Assembly: GCA_963710815.1 (NCBI GenBank)
Contig: CAVQCA010000022.1
Span: forward strand, 14,787-78,786
DNA: 64,000 nucleotides
Source of the DNA: CAVQCA01 sp963710815
GTDB taxonomy: Bacteria > Pseudomonadota > Gammaproteobacteria > UBA9214
Direction: 5' to 3'
The translations under genes and the position numbers were made by a program. Under the pieces are notes generated by a model. The model was not told where the DNA came from. It searched no databases and saw only the letters and a list, made by a program, of their open reading frames with translations. Of the stretch, positions 28,263-37,399 are shown one piece after another; within the stretch, counting starts at the first letter, position 1, and each line of letters begins with the position of its first letter.

Positions 28263-28403
28263 GGATGCCGGGTGGTTGGATCGCGATGTTATGCACCCGC
28301 TCGCAAGAGGAGCCGGAATTATTCCGAAGGAAGGGGTGTGCATCGGAAAAACCGGCGAATGTTCTGATACCATGACCTTTGCAATGACCTGCACGGAAAG
28401 GTC

Positions 28404-29294
28404 TTGTCCAACAGGGAAAATCACGTGAGCATCACCGCATCGAATTCCGCCATATTGCTGATCGACTGTCCCGACCAGAGGGGGATCGTCATCTCCATCA
28501 CCGAGTTCATCTTCAAGAACGGCGGTAACATTCTCTATCTCGACCAGCATGTCGATGCGGAGCGTGAGATTTTCTTCATGCGCGTCGAATGGGATCTGGC
28601 CGGTTTCGCCATCGCGAAGGAAAAGATCGGCGAGTATTTCGATACGCTGGTGGCCGGTCGTTTTTCCATGCGATGGCGCCTGCACTTCTCGAACGAGGTG
28701 CCGCGCATGGCGCTGTTCGTGTCAAGGCAGCCGCATTGCTTCTATGACCTCCTGGCTCGTTACGAGGCCGGTGAATGGCTGGTCGAGATCCCGCTGATCA
28801 TCAGCAACCACCCCGATATGCAGCCGGCGGCGGAGCGACTCGGGATCGATTTCGTGCACCTGCCGATCACCGCGGAGAACCGACAGGCGCAGGAGCAGCG
28901 GCAGTTCGTCCTGCTGGAGCAGTACCGCATTGATTTCATCGTGCTGGCCCGTTACATGCAAATACTCGGGGAGGATTTCATCACGCGCTACCCGCAACGG
29001 ATCATCAATATCCATCACTCCTTTCTGCCGGCATTCCCCGGAGCGCGCCCTTATCATTCGGCCCATGACCGCGGCGTCAAGATCATCGGTGCCACCAGCC
29101 ATTACGTGACCGCGGAACTGGATGCCGGACCCATCATCGGGCAGGACGTGGTGCGGGTCAGCCACAAGGATACGGTCGATGACATGGTGCGCAAGGGACG
29201 CGATCTGGAGAAGATCGTGCTGGCGCGCGCCGTGTGGCATCACCTGCGGCATAACCTGCTGGTCTATGAAAACCGCACGGTCGTCTTCGAATAG
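28404..29294 (+). CDS. purU: Formyltetrahydrofolate deformylase PurU
   Basis: Up to 296 residues. N-terminal ACT domain (LLIDCPDQRGIVISITEFIF) then a formyltransferase-fold hydrolase with FVSRQPHCFYDLL, INIHHSFLPAFPGARPYHSA and TSHYVTAELDAGPII. It releases formate from 10-formyl-THF to balance one-carbon pools and feed PurT. The start is TTG at 28404 (after GGAAAGG) or GTG at 28425; the ACT domain is complete with either. Convergent with dat across a repeat element. Confidence 0.94.
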   Translation: MSNRENHVSITASNSAILLIDCPDQRGIVISITEFIFKNGGNILYLDQHVDAEREIFFMRVEWDLAGFAIAKEKIGEYFDTLVAGRFSMRWRLHFSNEVPRMALFVSRQPHCFYDLLARYEAGEWLVEIPLIISNHPDMQPAAERLGIDFVHLPITAENRQAQEQRQFVLLEQYRIDFIVLARYMQILGEDFITRYPQRIINIHHSFLPAFPGARPYHSAHDRGVKIIGATSHYVTAELDAGPIIGQDVVRVSHKDTVDDMVRKGRDLEKIVLARAVWHHLRHNLLVYENRTVVFE

Positions 29295-29573
29295 ACGATC
29301 TCGGTACCATCTGTTGTCCTTGTCTCCTTGATGCGGCGCCCTGATCGATAGCTGCCATCCCTGTAGGCCGGCCGGTGCGGCAGATGGTCTTGCGATCCTG
29401 GCCCCTAAGCCGCCTGGAAACGCCTCCAGTGGCTGTGCGGACTGCGCAGCGTGACCGTCGACAGCAAGACCGGGAACCGGTCGAGAAGCTGGTCTGGGTC
29501 ATGCTGTCGACGAGCGTACAGGGAGGTATCCACACCGCAGCCACCACCACCGCTCCACCTATATGGGTGTCTG
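29295..29573. other. Intergenic segment after purU
   Basis: About 280 bases between the purU stop and the family 2 repeat. No gene, terminator or repeat is seen. Confidence 0.4.
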
Positions 29574-29749
29574 CGGTTTAAGGCGAATGGCGCTTACTTA
29601 AGTCCAAATCGTGATAAATAGCTACGGAATCCACGGAAAAACACAGAAATTATCTGATGAATATTCCGTGTTTTTCCGTGTGCTTCCGTGGCCATTTATT
29701 TTTTTATAATGACGATATCCCTTAAGTAGGCGCCATTCGGTTTAAGGCG
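29574..29749. repeat. MITE-like repeat family 2, copy 2, with 12-base direct repeats
   Basis: CGGTTTAAGGCG is found at both ends (29574-29585, 29738-29749). Within are inverted ends AATGGCGCTTACTTAAG and CTTAAGTAGGCGCCATT, and a core of CCACGGAAAAACACAG with CCGTGTGCTTCCGTGG. It shares architecture and TTAAGGC ends with the copy at 24617. It fills the convergent gap between purU and dat. Confidence 0.87.
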
Positions 29750-29777
29750 GGATTCCCCGGGTAAACGGCCTGGGGTA

Positions 29778-30641
29778 TCAGCTTGCTTCGCCCCGGCGTA
29801 CCGCTTGCTTGTAGTCCTGGTAATACCGGATCATGCGCCGCCACACGGGTCCCGGTTTGCCGTCTCCGACGGTACGATCGTCGAGACGGATGACCGGGGA
29901 GATTTCCCTGCTGGAACTGGTAAGCCAGACTTCATCGGCGCGGAAAAGGTCTTCCACGGGGATATCGGCCTCCCGGCAGGGGGTGTCGTTGGCCTGCGCC
30001 AGTTCCAGTACGAGGTCGCGGGTCACGCCCGGCAGCAGGGCGGCACTGTTGGGCGGCGTCGTCACCACGCCGTCTCTCACGGCAAAGACGTTGCTGGCGG
30101 CGCCCTCGACCGCGCAGCCGTCCCTGATCAGGATGGCCTCGGCGGCATTCGCTTCAATGGCCTGCTGGCGCAGCAGGATATTGGGCAGCAGGGTGATGGC
30201 TTTGATGTTGCAGTACTGCCAGCGGATGTCGGTCAGGGTGATGGCGGCGATACCTGGTTCACTGTCGATCTCGCGTGCGGGCTGTCCCGGCGTGCACATG
30301 GCGAATACCGTCGGCGGGGTGGCGACCGGGAAGGCGTGGTCACGCTGTGGGGCAACACCGCGGGTGACCTGCAGGTAGATGCTCCGGTCCTGCTCCTGTG
30401 GCGCGTTGACCAGTTCCGACAGCATGGCTTTCCACTCCGCATCCGCGAGGGGATTGCCGATGCGAACTGCATCCAGGCTGTTCTGCAGGCGCCTCAGGTG
30501 GTGCTCGAGGCGGAAGAGTTTACCTCCATAGACGGGAATGACCTCATAGACGCCGTCACCGAACAGAAAGCCCCGGTCCAGTACCGGGATTTGCGCCTGA
30601 TCGAGCGGCAGGAAGACACCGTTCAGGTAGGCGGTGGACAT
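29778..30641 (-). CDS. dat: D-amino acid aminotransferase
   Basis: 288 residues from the ATG at 30641 (MSTAYLNGVFLPLDQAQIPV); an open extension to 30665 is less likely. A fold-type IV PLP aminotransferase with LDRGFLFGDGVYEVIPVYGG and the PLP lysine in NIKAITLLPNIL. It makes D-alanine and D-glutamate for peptidoglycan, which fits its place after rlpA and dacA at the end of the cell-wall operon. A branched-chain aminotransferase-like enzyme is an alternative. Confidence 0.9.
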   Translation of the reverse strand: MSTAYLNGVFLPLDQAQIPVLDRGFLFGDGVYEVIPVYGGKLFRLEHHLRRLQNSLDAVRIGNPLADAEWKAMLSELVNAPQEQDRSIYLQVTRGVAPQRDHAFPVATPPTVFAMCTPGQPAREIDSEPGIAAITLTDIRWQYCNIKAITLLPNILLRQQAIEANAAEAILIRDGCAVEGAASNVFAVRDGVVTTPPNSAALLPGVTRDLVLELAQANDTPCREADIPVEDLFRADEVWLTSSSREISPVIRLDDRTVGDGKPGPVWRRMIRYYQDYKQAVRRGEAS

Positions 30642-30685
30642 ACCGATTGCAGGATCGTGGTGCAAGGGGAGCGGGATGTTCGGTC

Positions 30686-31831
30686 CTATTCGAAGTAGAG
30701 CAGGGCATCATCCACGACGCGCCGCCAGATGGAGCCGGTATTTACCCCCTGCAAGGCAACCAGGTTCTCTTCGGCAATGACCGAATCATCCAGGTGGACC
30801 TGCACCATGCCCAGCGTCTGATCCTTGCTGACCGGTGCCATGATGCGGTTATTGATGGTCATGGAGGCGCTCAGCGACTTGTACCGGCCGCGTGGAACGG
30901 TTGCATAAAGCGGCTTGAGCAGGCCCAGCGCCACCGTTTTGGCCTGCCCCTTCCAGACACGTGCGCTCGCGAGCTGTTTGCCCGCATCGTAGAGTTTGTG
31001 CGTCTCGAAAAAGCGGAATCCGTAGTTAAGCAGGGCCTGACTGGTATCGGCGCGTGCATTTTCGCTCTCGGTGCCGAGAACGACGCTGATAAGGCGCATA
31101 TTGTCCCTTTTTGCGGTGGACACCAGGCAGTAACCTGCGGATTCGGTATGGCCTGTCTTCATGCCATCCACCGACTCATTACGCCACAGCAGCTTGTTTC
31201 GATTGTATTGCGTGATGCCGTCGAAGGTGAACTTCTTCTGGGAATACCAATGGAAGTATTCGGGGAACTCCCGGATGATGGCCGCCGCCACCACCGCGAT
31301 ATCATGCGCCGTCATGTAATGCTGGGGGTCCGGCAGGCCGGTGGAATTCACAAAGTGGCTGCCCTCCAGTCCCAGCGTGGCGGCGTACCGGTTCATCAGT
31401 GCGGCGAAGCTGTCCTCGGTGCCGGCGACATATTCGGCCAGCGCCACCGTGGCGTCATTACCGGACTGGACGATCATGCCTTGCATCAGGTCCTCGACGC
31501 TTACCTGCTTGCCGACCTCGACGAACATGCGTGAGCCGGGAGTGCGCCACGCCTTCTCGCTTATCGTTACCATGTCGCTGAGTGAGATTTTACCTGCGTG
31601 CATCTCCTTGAAGATGACATAGGCGGTCATCAGCTTGGTGATGCTGGCGGGTTCGACTCGCTTGTCTGCGTCCTTTTCTGCGATGATTCGTCCACTGTCA
31701 AAATCCTGCAGGATATAGGCCTTGGCCCCGATCGACGGGGGTTTGGGAACCGGCAGAGGCTCGGCCCGGAGGCCGGAGACGGCGAACAGCAGCAGAACGA
31801 GGGCTAACAAACGCGTGAGTCGATAGGGCAT
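30686..31831 (-). CDS. dacA: D-alanyl-D-alanine carboxypeptidase (PBP5/6 type)
   Basis: 381 residues. Signal peptide MPYRLTRLLALVLLLFAVSG ending at RA-E. Active-site motifs are S63-I-T-K66, S123-G-N125 and K225-T-G, followed by the PBP5 C-terminal beta domain and an amphipathic C-terminal helix (IWRRVVDDALLYF) that anchors it to the inner membrane. It trims pentapeptides in the periplasm. rlpA-dacA-dat is a common gammaproteobacterial order. Confidence 0.96.
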   Translation of the reverse strand: MPYRLTRLLALVLLLFAVSGLRAEPLPVPKPPSIGAKAYILQDFDSGRIIAEKDADKRVEPASITKLMTAYVIFKEMHAGKISLSDMVTISEKAWRTPGSRMFVEVGKQVSVEDLMQGMIVQSGNDATVALAEYVAGTEDSFAALMNRYAATLGLEGSHFVNSTGLPDPQHYMTAHDIAVVAAAIIREFPEYFHWYSQKKFTFDGITQYNRNKLLWRNESVDGMKTGHTESAGYCLVSTAKRDNMRLISVVLGTESENARADTSQALLNYGFRFFETHKLYDAGKQLASARVWKGQAKTVALGLLKPLYATVPRGRYKSLSASMTINNRIMAPVSKDQTLGMVQVHLDDSVIAEENLVALQGVNTGSIWRRVVDDALLYFE

Positions 31832-31925
31832 GATTTTCCAGTTCAGGTTGCGGGGGTAGGAACACCGAGCATTGTCCGCATGTCACGGACGATTTGCAAC
31901 GGTTCGGCGCCCGGTCGGGTGCGGG

Positions 31926-32828
31926 TCAGTTGATGACGACCGTGGTATCGCCGAAACCCTGTGATATCAAACTGCTGCTGATGCGATCGGCCTCGTCGAC
32001 GGATTGGAGCGGCCCGATCCTGACGCGGTAGATGGGGCCGGAGGCACTGGCGGCCTCCACGATGTGGATGGTGCCGATGTTGATTTTTTGTAATTTCCCG
32101 CTGAGACGAGTGGCATTGTCCCTGTTCCTGAAGGCGCCCACCTGGAGAAACAGTGAGGATGCCTGGTGCAAGACGGGCCTGGGGGCGGTGCGTGGCGGTT
32201 CCGGCGGCTTCGAGGGGTCGATCGCCACTACCTCGACCAGACCGGTGCCGGTGGCGAGTATGCCGAGCTTGGCGGCGGCGGCATAGGACAGGTCGATGAT
32301 GCGGTTGGGATGAAACGGACCCCGGTCATTGATCTTGACGACGATGGATCGACCGTTCTTGAGATTGGTCACCCGTGCATAGGTCGGTAACGGCAGGGTC
32401 TTGTGGGCAGCCGTCATCTTGTAGAGGTCGTAGACTTCGCCACTCGAGGTGCGCTGGCCATGGAACTTGGTTCCGTACCACGAGGCAATGCCGCGCTCGT
32501 GGTAACCGGTGCGGCTCTTCAGCGTGTAGTAGCGATGACCAAAGACGACGTAGGAGACGGGGTTGCCGTAGCGGCTGAGGGGCTCATTGCGGGGTACGGC
32601 ATCCGGAATGCCGGAAATGTCGACCGGCTCCCGTGGGGCGTGGTCTCCGGTATCCCGGGTGACATGTGAACTGCACCCGGCAAACAGCGCGGTGATCAAT
32701 ATGGCGGCGGCGAGCACCGCCGCGGACGGCAGGGTATTGGTGCAACAGGGGAACCTGGCGTTAACCGGACGGGTGCGGACGGCCCGCCGCGGCGGAAGTG
32801 GCGTGACTGACGCCGACCGGTTTTGCAT
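31926..32828 (-). CDS. rlpA: Septal ring lytic transglycosylase RlpA, lipoprotein with SPOR domain
   Basis: 300 residues. Long N-terminal tail before a lipobox (LFAGC), then the double-psi beta-barrel RlpA core (RGIASWYGTKFHGQRTSSGE, KINDRGPFHPNRIIDLSYAAA) and a C-terminal SPOR domain (LFLQVGAFRNRDNATRLSG). In Pseudomonas RlpA cuts naked glycan strands at the septum. The true start may be later, because 35 residues precede the hydrophobic core of the signal. Between mltB and dacA in the wall operon. Confidence 0.93.
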   Translation of the reverse strand: MQNRSASVTPLPPRRAVRTRPVNARFPCCTNTLPSAAVLAAAILITALFAGCSSHVTRDTGDHAPREPVDISGIPDAVPRNEPLSRYGNPVSYVVFGHRYYTLKSRTGYHERGIASWYGTKFHGQRTSSGEVYDLYKMTAAHKTLPLPTYARVTNLKNGRSIVVKINDRGPFHPNRIIDLSYAAAAKLGILATGTGLVEVVAIDPSKPPEPPRTAPRPVLHQASSLFLQVGAFRNRDNATRLSGKLQKINIGTIHIVEAASASGPIYRVRIGPLQSVDEADRISSSLISQGFGDTTVVIN

Positions 32829-32852
32829 GGCCTCCCACTCCCCCCGTGAGGT

Positions 32853-33872
32853 CTATTGACTGCGCGCGCGCGCCTGCCGGATTTCCTCGCTCAACTGATA
32901 TACCGCCATCGCGTAAAGCGGGCTGTGGTTGTAACGGGTAATGACGTAGAAATTGTTCAACCCCAGCCAGTATTCCGGGCTGCTTTTCTGATCGAGTGAT
33001 ATCAGCGCGGCCAGCATATCGTCCGGAAGGGGATTTACCGGCGTGATGCCCGCCGATTTCAGCTGTTTCACCGTCATTTCCGGTTTCAGCCCCTTTTCGA
33101 TGACGCTCTTGAAACGGTTCCCGGTGACACTGGCCCGGTCCGTTACCTTCGCGCCCGGTTTCCAGCCATTGACATGCAGGTAGTTCGCCACGCTGCCGAT
33201 GATGTCCATGGGGCTGTCCCAGAGGTCGCGTTTTCCGTCCTGGTCGAAATCGACGGCATAGCGCTGATAGCTGCTGGGTATGAACTGTCCATACCCCATG
33301 GCGCCGGCATAGGAGCCCTTGGTGTTCAGCAGGTCGATGTGTTCCTCGCGCGCCAGCAGCAGGTATTGTTCGAGTTCGCTGCGAAAGAATTTTGCCCTCG
33401 GCGGGTAGTCGAACGCCAGCGTCGAGAGCGCATCCAGCACGGCGTACTTTCCCGTATTCCCGCCGTAGCGGGTCTCCACACCGATAATGGCCACGATGAT
33501 CTGTGGCGCCACACCGTAGACCTTTTCTGCCTGCGCGAGCACCGCCGCATTCCGGTTCCAGAACTGCACCCCCCCATCGATGCGGCTCCGGGTCAGGAAG
33601 ATATTCCGGTATTCATACCAGGCGAGTTTTTTCTCGGCCGGTTTGCTCATCAACGCCAGGATATCGTCGCTGCGATGGGCCTGGCTGAAGACTTTCTCCA
33701 GCTCTGCCTTGCTGAATCCGTGCTTTGAGACCATCTCATTGATGAATACCTGCACTTTCGGATTGGATGCATAACCATCGGATTGCGGCACGGACGCCGT
33801 GGTAGTGCAGGCCTGGAGCGCGCCGAGCAGGATGGTGGCGGTGATGACGAATTTCAGAAACCCTTTCGGCAT
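32853..33872 (-). CDS. mltB: Membrane-bound lytic murein transglycosylase B
   Basis: 339 residues. Starts MPKGFLKFVITATILLGALQ with lipobox cysteine after LQA. The catalytic glutamate block is IVAIIGVETRYGGNTGKY, followed by GAMGYGQFIPSSYQRYAVDFD. It cleaves peptidoglycan with 1,6-anhydro product formation at the outer membrane. GAGGG lies nine bases before this ATG, so it is preferred over the ATG at 33902. It is next to rodA in the operon. Confidence 0.95.
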   Translation of the reverse strand: MPKGFLKFVITATILLGALQACTTTASVPQSDGYASNPKVQVFINEMVSKHGFSKAELEKVFSQAHRSDDILALMSKPAEKKLAWYEYRNIFLTRSRIDGGVQFWNRNAAVLAQAEKVYGVAPQIIVAIIGVETRYGGNTGKYAVLDALSTLAFDYPPRAKFFRSELEQYLLLAREEHIDLLNTKGSYAGAMGYGQFIPSSYQRYAVDFDQDGKRDLWDSPMDIIGSVANYLHVNGWKPGAKVTDRASVTGNRFKSVIEKGLKPEMTVKQLKSAGITPVNPLPDDMLAALISLDQKSSPEYWLGLNNFYVITRYNHSPLYAMAVYQLSEEIRQARARSQ

Positions 33873-33916
33873 GGTTGAACTTCCCTCGTTATGGTGGCGC
33901 AAGCGATATTATCACT

Positions 33917-35041
33917 TCACGTCGGCAACAGCTTGCGATGCGTTTGTATCGACATCAGGATGCCAAACGCTGCCATCAACGTGACGATCGATGTGCCACC
34001 GTAGCTGATCATCGGCAGCGGCAGGCCGACCACCGGCAGTATGCCGGACACCATACCGGTGTTGACGATCACATAGACGAAAAACGTCATCGCCAGGCTC
34101 CCGGCAAGCAGCCGCGTGAAGGTGTCCTGCGCCTGGATGGCGATGAGGAGGCAGCGGACCACGATGACAACGTAAAACATGAACAGCACGGTGATCCCGA
34201 TGAGGCCGAATTCCTCGCCGAGTACGGCAAAGATGAAATCGGTCGATCGCTCCGGAAGGAAATCCAGCTGCGACTGGGTTCCGTTCAGCCATCCCTTGCC
34301 GAACAGGCCACCGGATCCGATGGCGATCTCGGACTGAATGATATGGTAGCCGCTCCCCAGCGGGTCGACCTGCGGATTGAGAAAGGTGATCACGCGCTGG
34401 CGCTGGTAATCGTGCATGAAATGCCACAGGATCGGGGCGGCAGCGGCGGCGAGTACGGAGAGTATGGCCAGCAGGCGCCATTGCAGACCGGCAAGAAAAA
34501 GGACGAAGAACCCGGCGCTGGCGATGAGCAGCGCGGTGCCGAGATCAGGCTGCTTGACGATCATCAGCGTGGGCACGACGATCATCACAAGGCTGGTGAG
34601 CAGCTGCATGCGGTTCGGAGGCAGGGAGACATCGGCCAGGAACCAGGCAATCATCATGGGAACGGCCAGCTTCATCATCTCGGAGGGCTGGAAACGCACG
34701 ATATAGAGGTCCAGCCAGCGTTGCGCTCCGCCGCTGATCTCGCCCCTGATCAGAACCGCGAGCAGCAACAGGATGCCGGCCGCGTAGACCCATGGCGTGA
34801 TACGTTGCAGCAGGCGGGGCGTGACCTGAGCCATCGTGATCATCACGGCATAGGCGATGCACAGGCGCAGTATCTGGCGGCCGACCAGGTCCATGTCCCT
34901 GCCGCCGGCGCTGTAGAGCACCAGCAACCCGATGGCCGAGAGTCCGATCAACGCGATCAGCAGCGGCACATCGATGTGCAGCCTGTACTGCCAGCCACGC
35001 TGGCTGGCGTCATCGCGGCTGGTTGAGATCACGGCGTTCAT
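33917..35041 (-). CDS. rodA: Rod-shape glycosyltransferase RodA
   Basis: 374 residues with ten membrane segments, SEDS family. Conserved EISGGAQRWLDL, RFQPSEMMKL, KQPDLGTAL, ERSTDFIFAVLGEEFG and VGLPLPMISYGG are present. RodA polymerises glycan strands with PBP2 in the elongasome. Its ATG overlaps the mrdA stop (ATGA), showing tight coupling with its transpeptidase partner. Confidence 0.96.
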   Translation of the reverse strand: MNAVISTSRDDASQRGWQYRLHIDVPLLIALIGLSAIGLLVLYSAGGRDMDLVGRQILRLCIAYAVMITMAQVTPRLLQRITPWVYAAGILLLLAVLIRGEISGGAQRWLDLYIVRFQPSEMMKLAVPMMIAWFLADVSLPPNRMQLLTSLVMIVVPTLMIVKQPDLGTALLIASAGFFVLFLAGLQWRLLAILSVLAAAAAPILWHFMHDYQRQRVITFLNPQVDPLGSGYHIIQSEIAIGSGGLFGKGWLNGTQSQLDFLPERSTDFIFAVLGEEFGLIGITVLFMFYVVIVVRCLLIAIQAQDTFTRLLAGSLAMTFFVYVIVNTGMVSGILPVVGLPLPMISYGGTSIVTLMAAFGILMSIQTHRKLLPT

Positions 35042-36888
35042 GACGGTCCCCCCAGTAGATAACTGTCCATGATGGCGCGGGCAATGGGCGCTGCCACGGA
35101 GCTGCCGGCACCGCCGTGTTCGACGATGACGGCCACGACGATCTTCGGGTCGTCCGCCGGCGCGAAGGCGATGAACAGGGCATTATCGCGCAGTTTTTCC
35201 TCAAGATGCTTCGCATCGTATTTTTCCTCCTGCTTGAGGCCAAAGACCTGCGCCGTTCCGGTCTTGCCGGCGATCTTGTAGCGAGCGCCGATGCCGATGC
35301 GCCGTGCGGTGCCATGGGCGCTGTTCACGACATCGATCATGGCATTGATGACCGTGTCCCAGTTATTCGGGTCATTCACCGGGACGGTTTCCTCGATCTG
35401 AACCGGATGCGGCAGCAGGGCACTGCTGCCGGCCTCCTGCTCCGCATGAACGATGGATGGTCTGACGCGCAGGCCGTGGTTCGCCAGTGTCGCCGTGGCC
35501 GTCACCAGCTGCAGGGGTGTGGTCAGGAAAAAGCCCTGGCCGATGCCGGTGATGAGGGTCTCGCCGGGAAACCATGGCTGGTTGCGGTGTTTACGTTTCC
35601 ACTGCGCCGACGGCAGCAGTCCCGGCAATTCTCCCTGGATGTCGATGTTGGTGAGCTTGCCGAAGCCGAAGTGCGAGAGATAGTCATGTATCCGGTCGAT
35701 GCCCAGCGACATGGCGAGGTCATAGAAGTACACGTCGCAGGACTGGGTTATCGCCGTGACGAGGTTGACCGTGCCGTGACCGCCATGTTTCCAGTCGCGG
35801 TATCTGTGCGTGCTGCCCGGCAATGTGAAAAATCCCGGGCAATAGGTGGTCGATCGGGCGGTGGTGACGCCGAGTTCCAGCCCGGCCAGCCCCATGAACG
35901 GTTTGATGGTGGAGCCCGGCGCGTACTGTCCGCGCAGGGCGCGGTTGAACAGGGGCTGGTTGCCGTCATTCCTGAGCGCCTCGTAGTCGGCCTGCTCGAT
36001 CCCGTTCACGAAGAGATTCGGGTCATAGGTCGGCATGCTGACCAGGGCAAGGATGTCGCCGTTGCGGGGATCCATCGCGACCGCGGTGCCCGTATAGTCG
36101 CCAAAGGCCTTCTCCGCCGCGTCCTGCAGGCGTGAATCCAGTGTCAGGTAGAGATTTCTGCCCGCGACGGGCGGGGTGCGCTGCAGCACCCGCAGCACGC
36201 GCCCCTGGGCGGTGGTTTCCACCTGCTGCACGCCGACCTTGCCGTGCAGCACGTCCTCATAGGTTTTCTCGATGCCGATCTTGCCGACGTGCGTCGTGCC
36301 ATTGTAATTGGACGGATCCAGATGCTTCAGGGCGTATTCATCGATCCGCCCGACATACCCCAGTGCGTGCGCCGCCAGCTTGCCCAGCGGATAATGCCGG
36401 GCCAGGCCGGCCTGGATATCGACGCCTGGAAAACGGTACCGGTTGACGGAAAAGCGTCCGACCTCTTCATCGCTCAGGTGAAAGCGCAGCGGCACGGCCT
36501 CGAAGCGCGGCTTGTTGCGCAGGAGTCTCTCGAACCGGATGCGGTCGACATCGCGGATGTCGATGATCTTCGCGAGTTCCGCGAGGGTCTTGTCCATGTC
36601 ATCGACCTGTTCCGCGGTGATTTCGAGACGGTAGGAGGGCAGGTTGTCGGCGAGCAGGATGCCGTTGCGGTCATAGATCAGGCCGCGGTTGGGCGGAATG
36701 GCCTGCAGCTTCACGCGATTGTCTTCCGAGAGCGTCGTGAAGTGTGCATGCGCGATGATCTGCAGGTAGAAGAGCCGGCTGAACAGTGCCGCCAGCAGCA
36801 CCCCGCAGAACACAAGCAGGATGATCGCCCGGTTGGTGAACAGGCGATATTCGAGAAAATGGTCCTTGAGCGTCAGTTGTCGCAGCAT
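35038..36888 (-). CDS. mrdA: Penicillin-binding protein 2 (elongasome transpeptidase)
   Basis: 616 residues from ATG 36888 (MLRQLTLKDHFLEYRLFTNR); an open extension to 36954 is unlikely since it overlaps mreD. One N-terminal membrane helix, pedestal domain, then transpeptidase motifs APGSTIKPF (catalytic Ser) and AGKTGTAQVF. It crosslinks peptidoglycan along the side wall with RodA and MreBCD. Length is normal for PBP2. Confidence 0.96.
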   Translation of the reverse strand: MLRQLTLKDHFLEYRLFTNRAIILLVFCGVLLAALFSRLFYLQIIAHAHFTTLSEDNRVKLQAIPPNRGLIYDRNGILLADNLPSYRLEITAEQVDDMDKTLAELAKIIDIRDVDRIRFERLLRNKPRFEAVPLRFHLSDEEVGRFSVNRYRFPGVDIQAGLARHYPLGKLAAHALGYVGRIDEYALKHLDPSNYNGTTHVGKIGIEKTYEDVLHGKVGVQQVETTAQGRVLRVLQRTPPVAGRNLYLTLDSRLQDAAEKAFGDYTGTAVAMDPRNGDILALVSMPTYDPNLFVNGIEQADYEALRNDGNQPLFNRALRGQYAPGSTIKPFMGLAGLELGVTTARSTTYCPGFFTLPGSTHRYRDWKHGGHGTVNLVTAITQSCDVYFYDLAMSLGIDRIHDYLSHFGFGKLTNIDIQGELPGLLPSAQWKRKHRNQPWFPGETLITGIGQGFFLTTPLQLVTATATLANHGLRVRPSIVHAEQEAGSSALLPHPVQIEETVPVNDPNNWDTVINAMIDVVNSAHGTARRIGIGARYKIAGKTGTAQVFGLKQEEKYDAKHLEEKLRDNALFIAFAPADDPKIVVAVIVEHGGAGSSVAAPIARAIMDSYLLGGPS

Positions 36889-36910
36889 CACGGTCGATGA
36901 GAGTGCATCC

Positions 36911-37399
36911 CTAACTGACGCGGAAGCCCCGCCGCAGTGATCGCAGGGTGACATAGACCAGCGGCCACAACATCATGCTGGTGAAGGAGGGGGTCCAGTA
37001 ATACCAGGGGGGGGGTGGACGGCCGATGAAGCGACTGACCCATAATGCCAGCAGCTGATGAAGCACCAGCAATACCAGCACCGTAAGCGCCTGTTGCCAG
37101 ATCGGGAACAGCCGGACGCGCTGATGGAAGCGCAATGTCAGAAAGGCGACGATGGTGAGCGCCATGGCGTGCTGGCCCAGCAGGGTGCCGGTCAGCAGAT
37201 CAACCAGCAGACCCATAAACCAGCCGGTGATGACGCCGACCCGCTCCGGCACTGCCAGACACCAGTAGATCAGCACCAGTCCGACCCAGTCGGGCCTGCT
37301 GTAACGCAGCCAATCCGGCAGGGGGATAATGGTGAGCAGCAGGGCTATCACGAACGTCGCTACGATCACGCCGCCGCCATGATGCCGGGCAAGGGTCAC
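36911..37399 (-). CDS. mreD: Rod shape-determining protein MreD
   Basis: 162 residues from GTG at 37399, which overlaps the mreC stop as GTGA. The open frame upstream of this is mreC sequence in another frame. Five hydrophobic segments (FVIALLLTIIPLP, WFMGLLVDLLTGTLLG and others) are typical of MreD. It is an inner-membrane scaffold of the elongasome. Confidence 0.93.
   Translation of the reverse strand: MTLARHHGGGVIVATFVIALLLTIIPLPDWLRYSRPDWVGLVLIYWCLAVPERVGVITGWFMGLLVDLLTGTLLGQHAMALTIVAFLTLRFHQRVRLFPIWQQALTVLVLLVLHQLLALWVSRFIGRPPPPWYYWTPSFTSMMLWPLVYVTLRSLRRGFRVS

Noticed and set aside
27522..28685. 387-residue minus-strand frame opposite lexA
   Set aside because: lexA has all catalytic motifs; the antisense frame is a codon-bias shadow.
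30647..31534. 295-residue plus-strand frame opposite dacA
   Set aside because: Antisense to dacA with its three catalytic motifs; no signal of its own.
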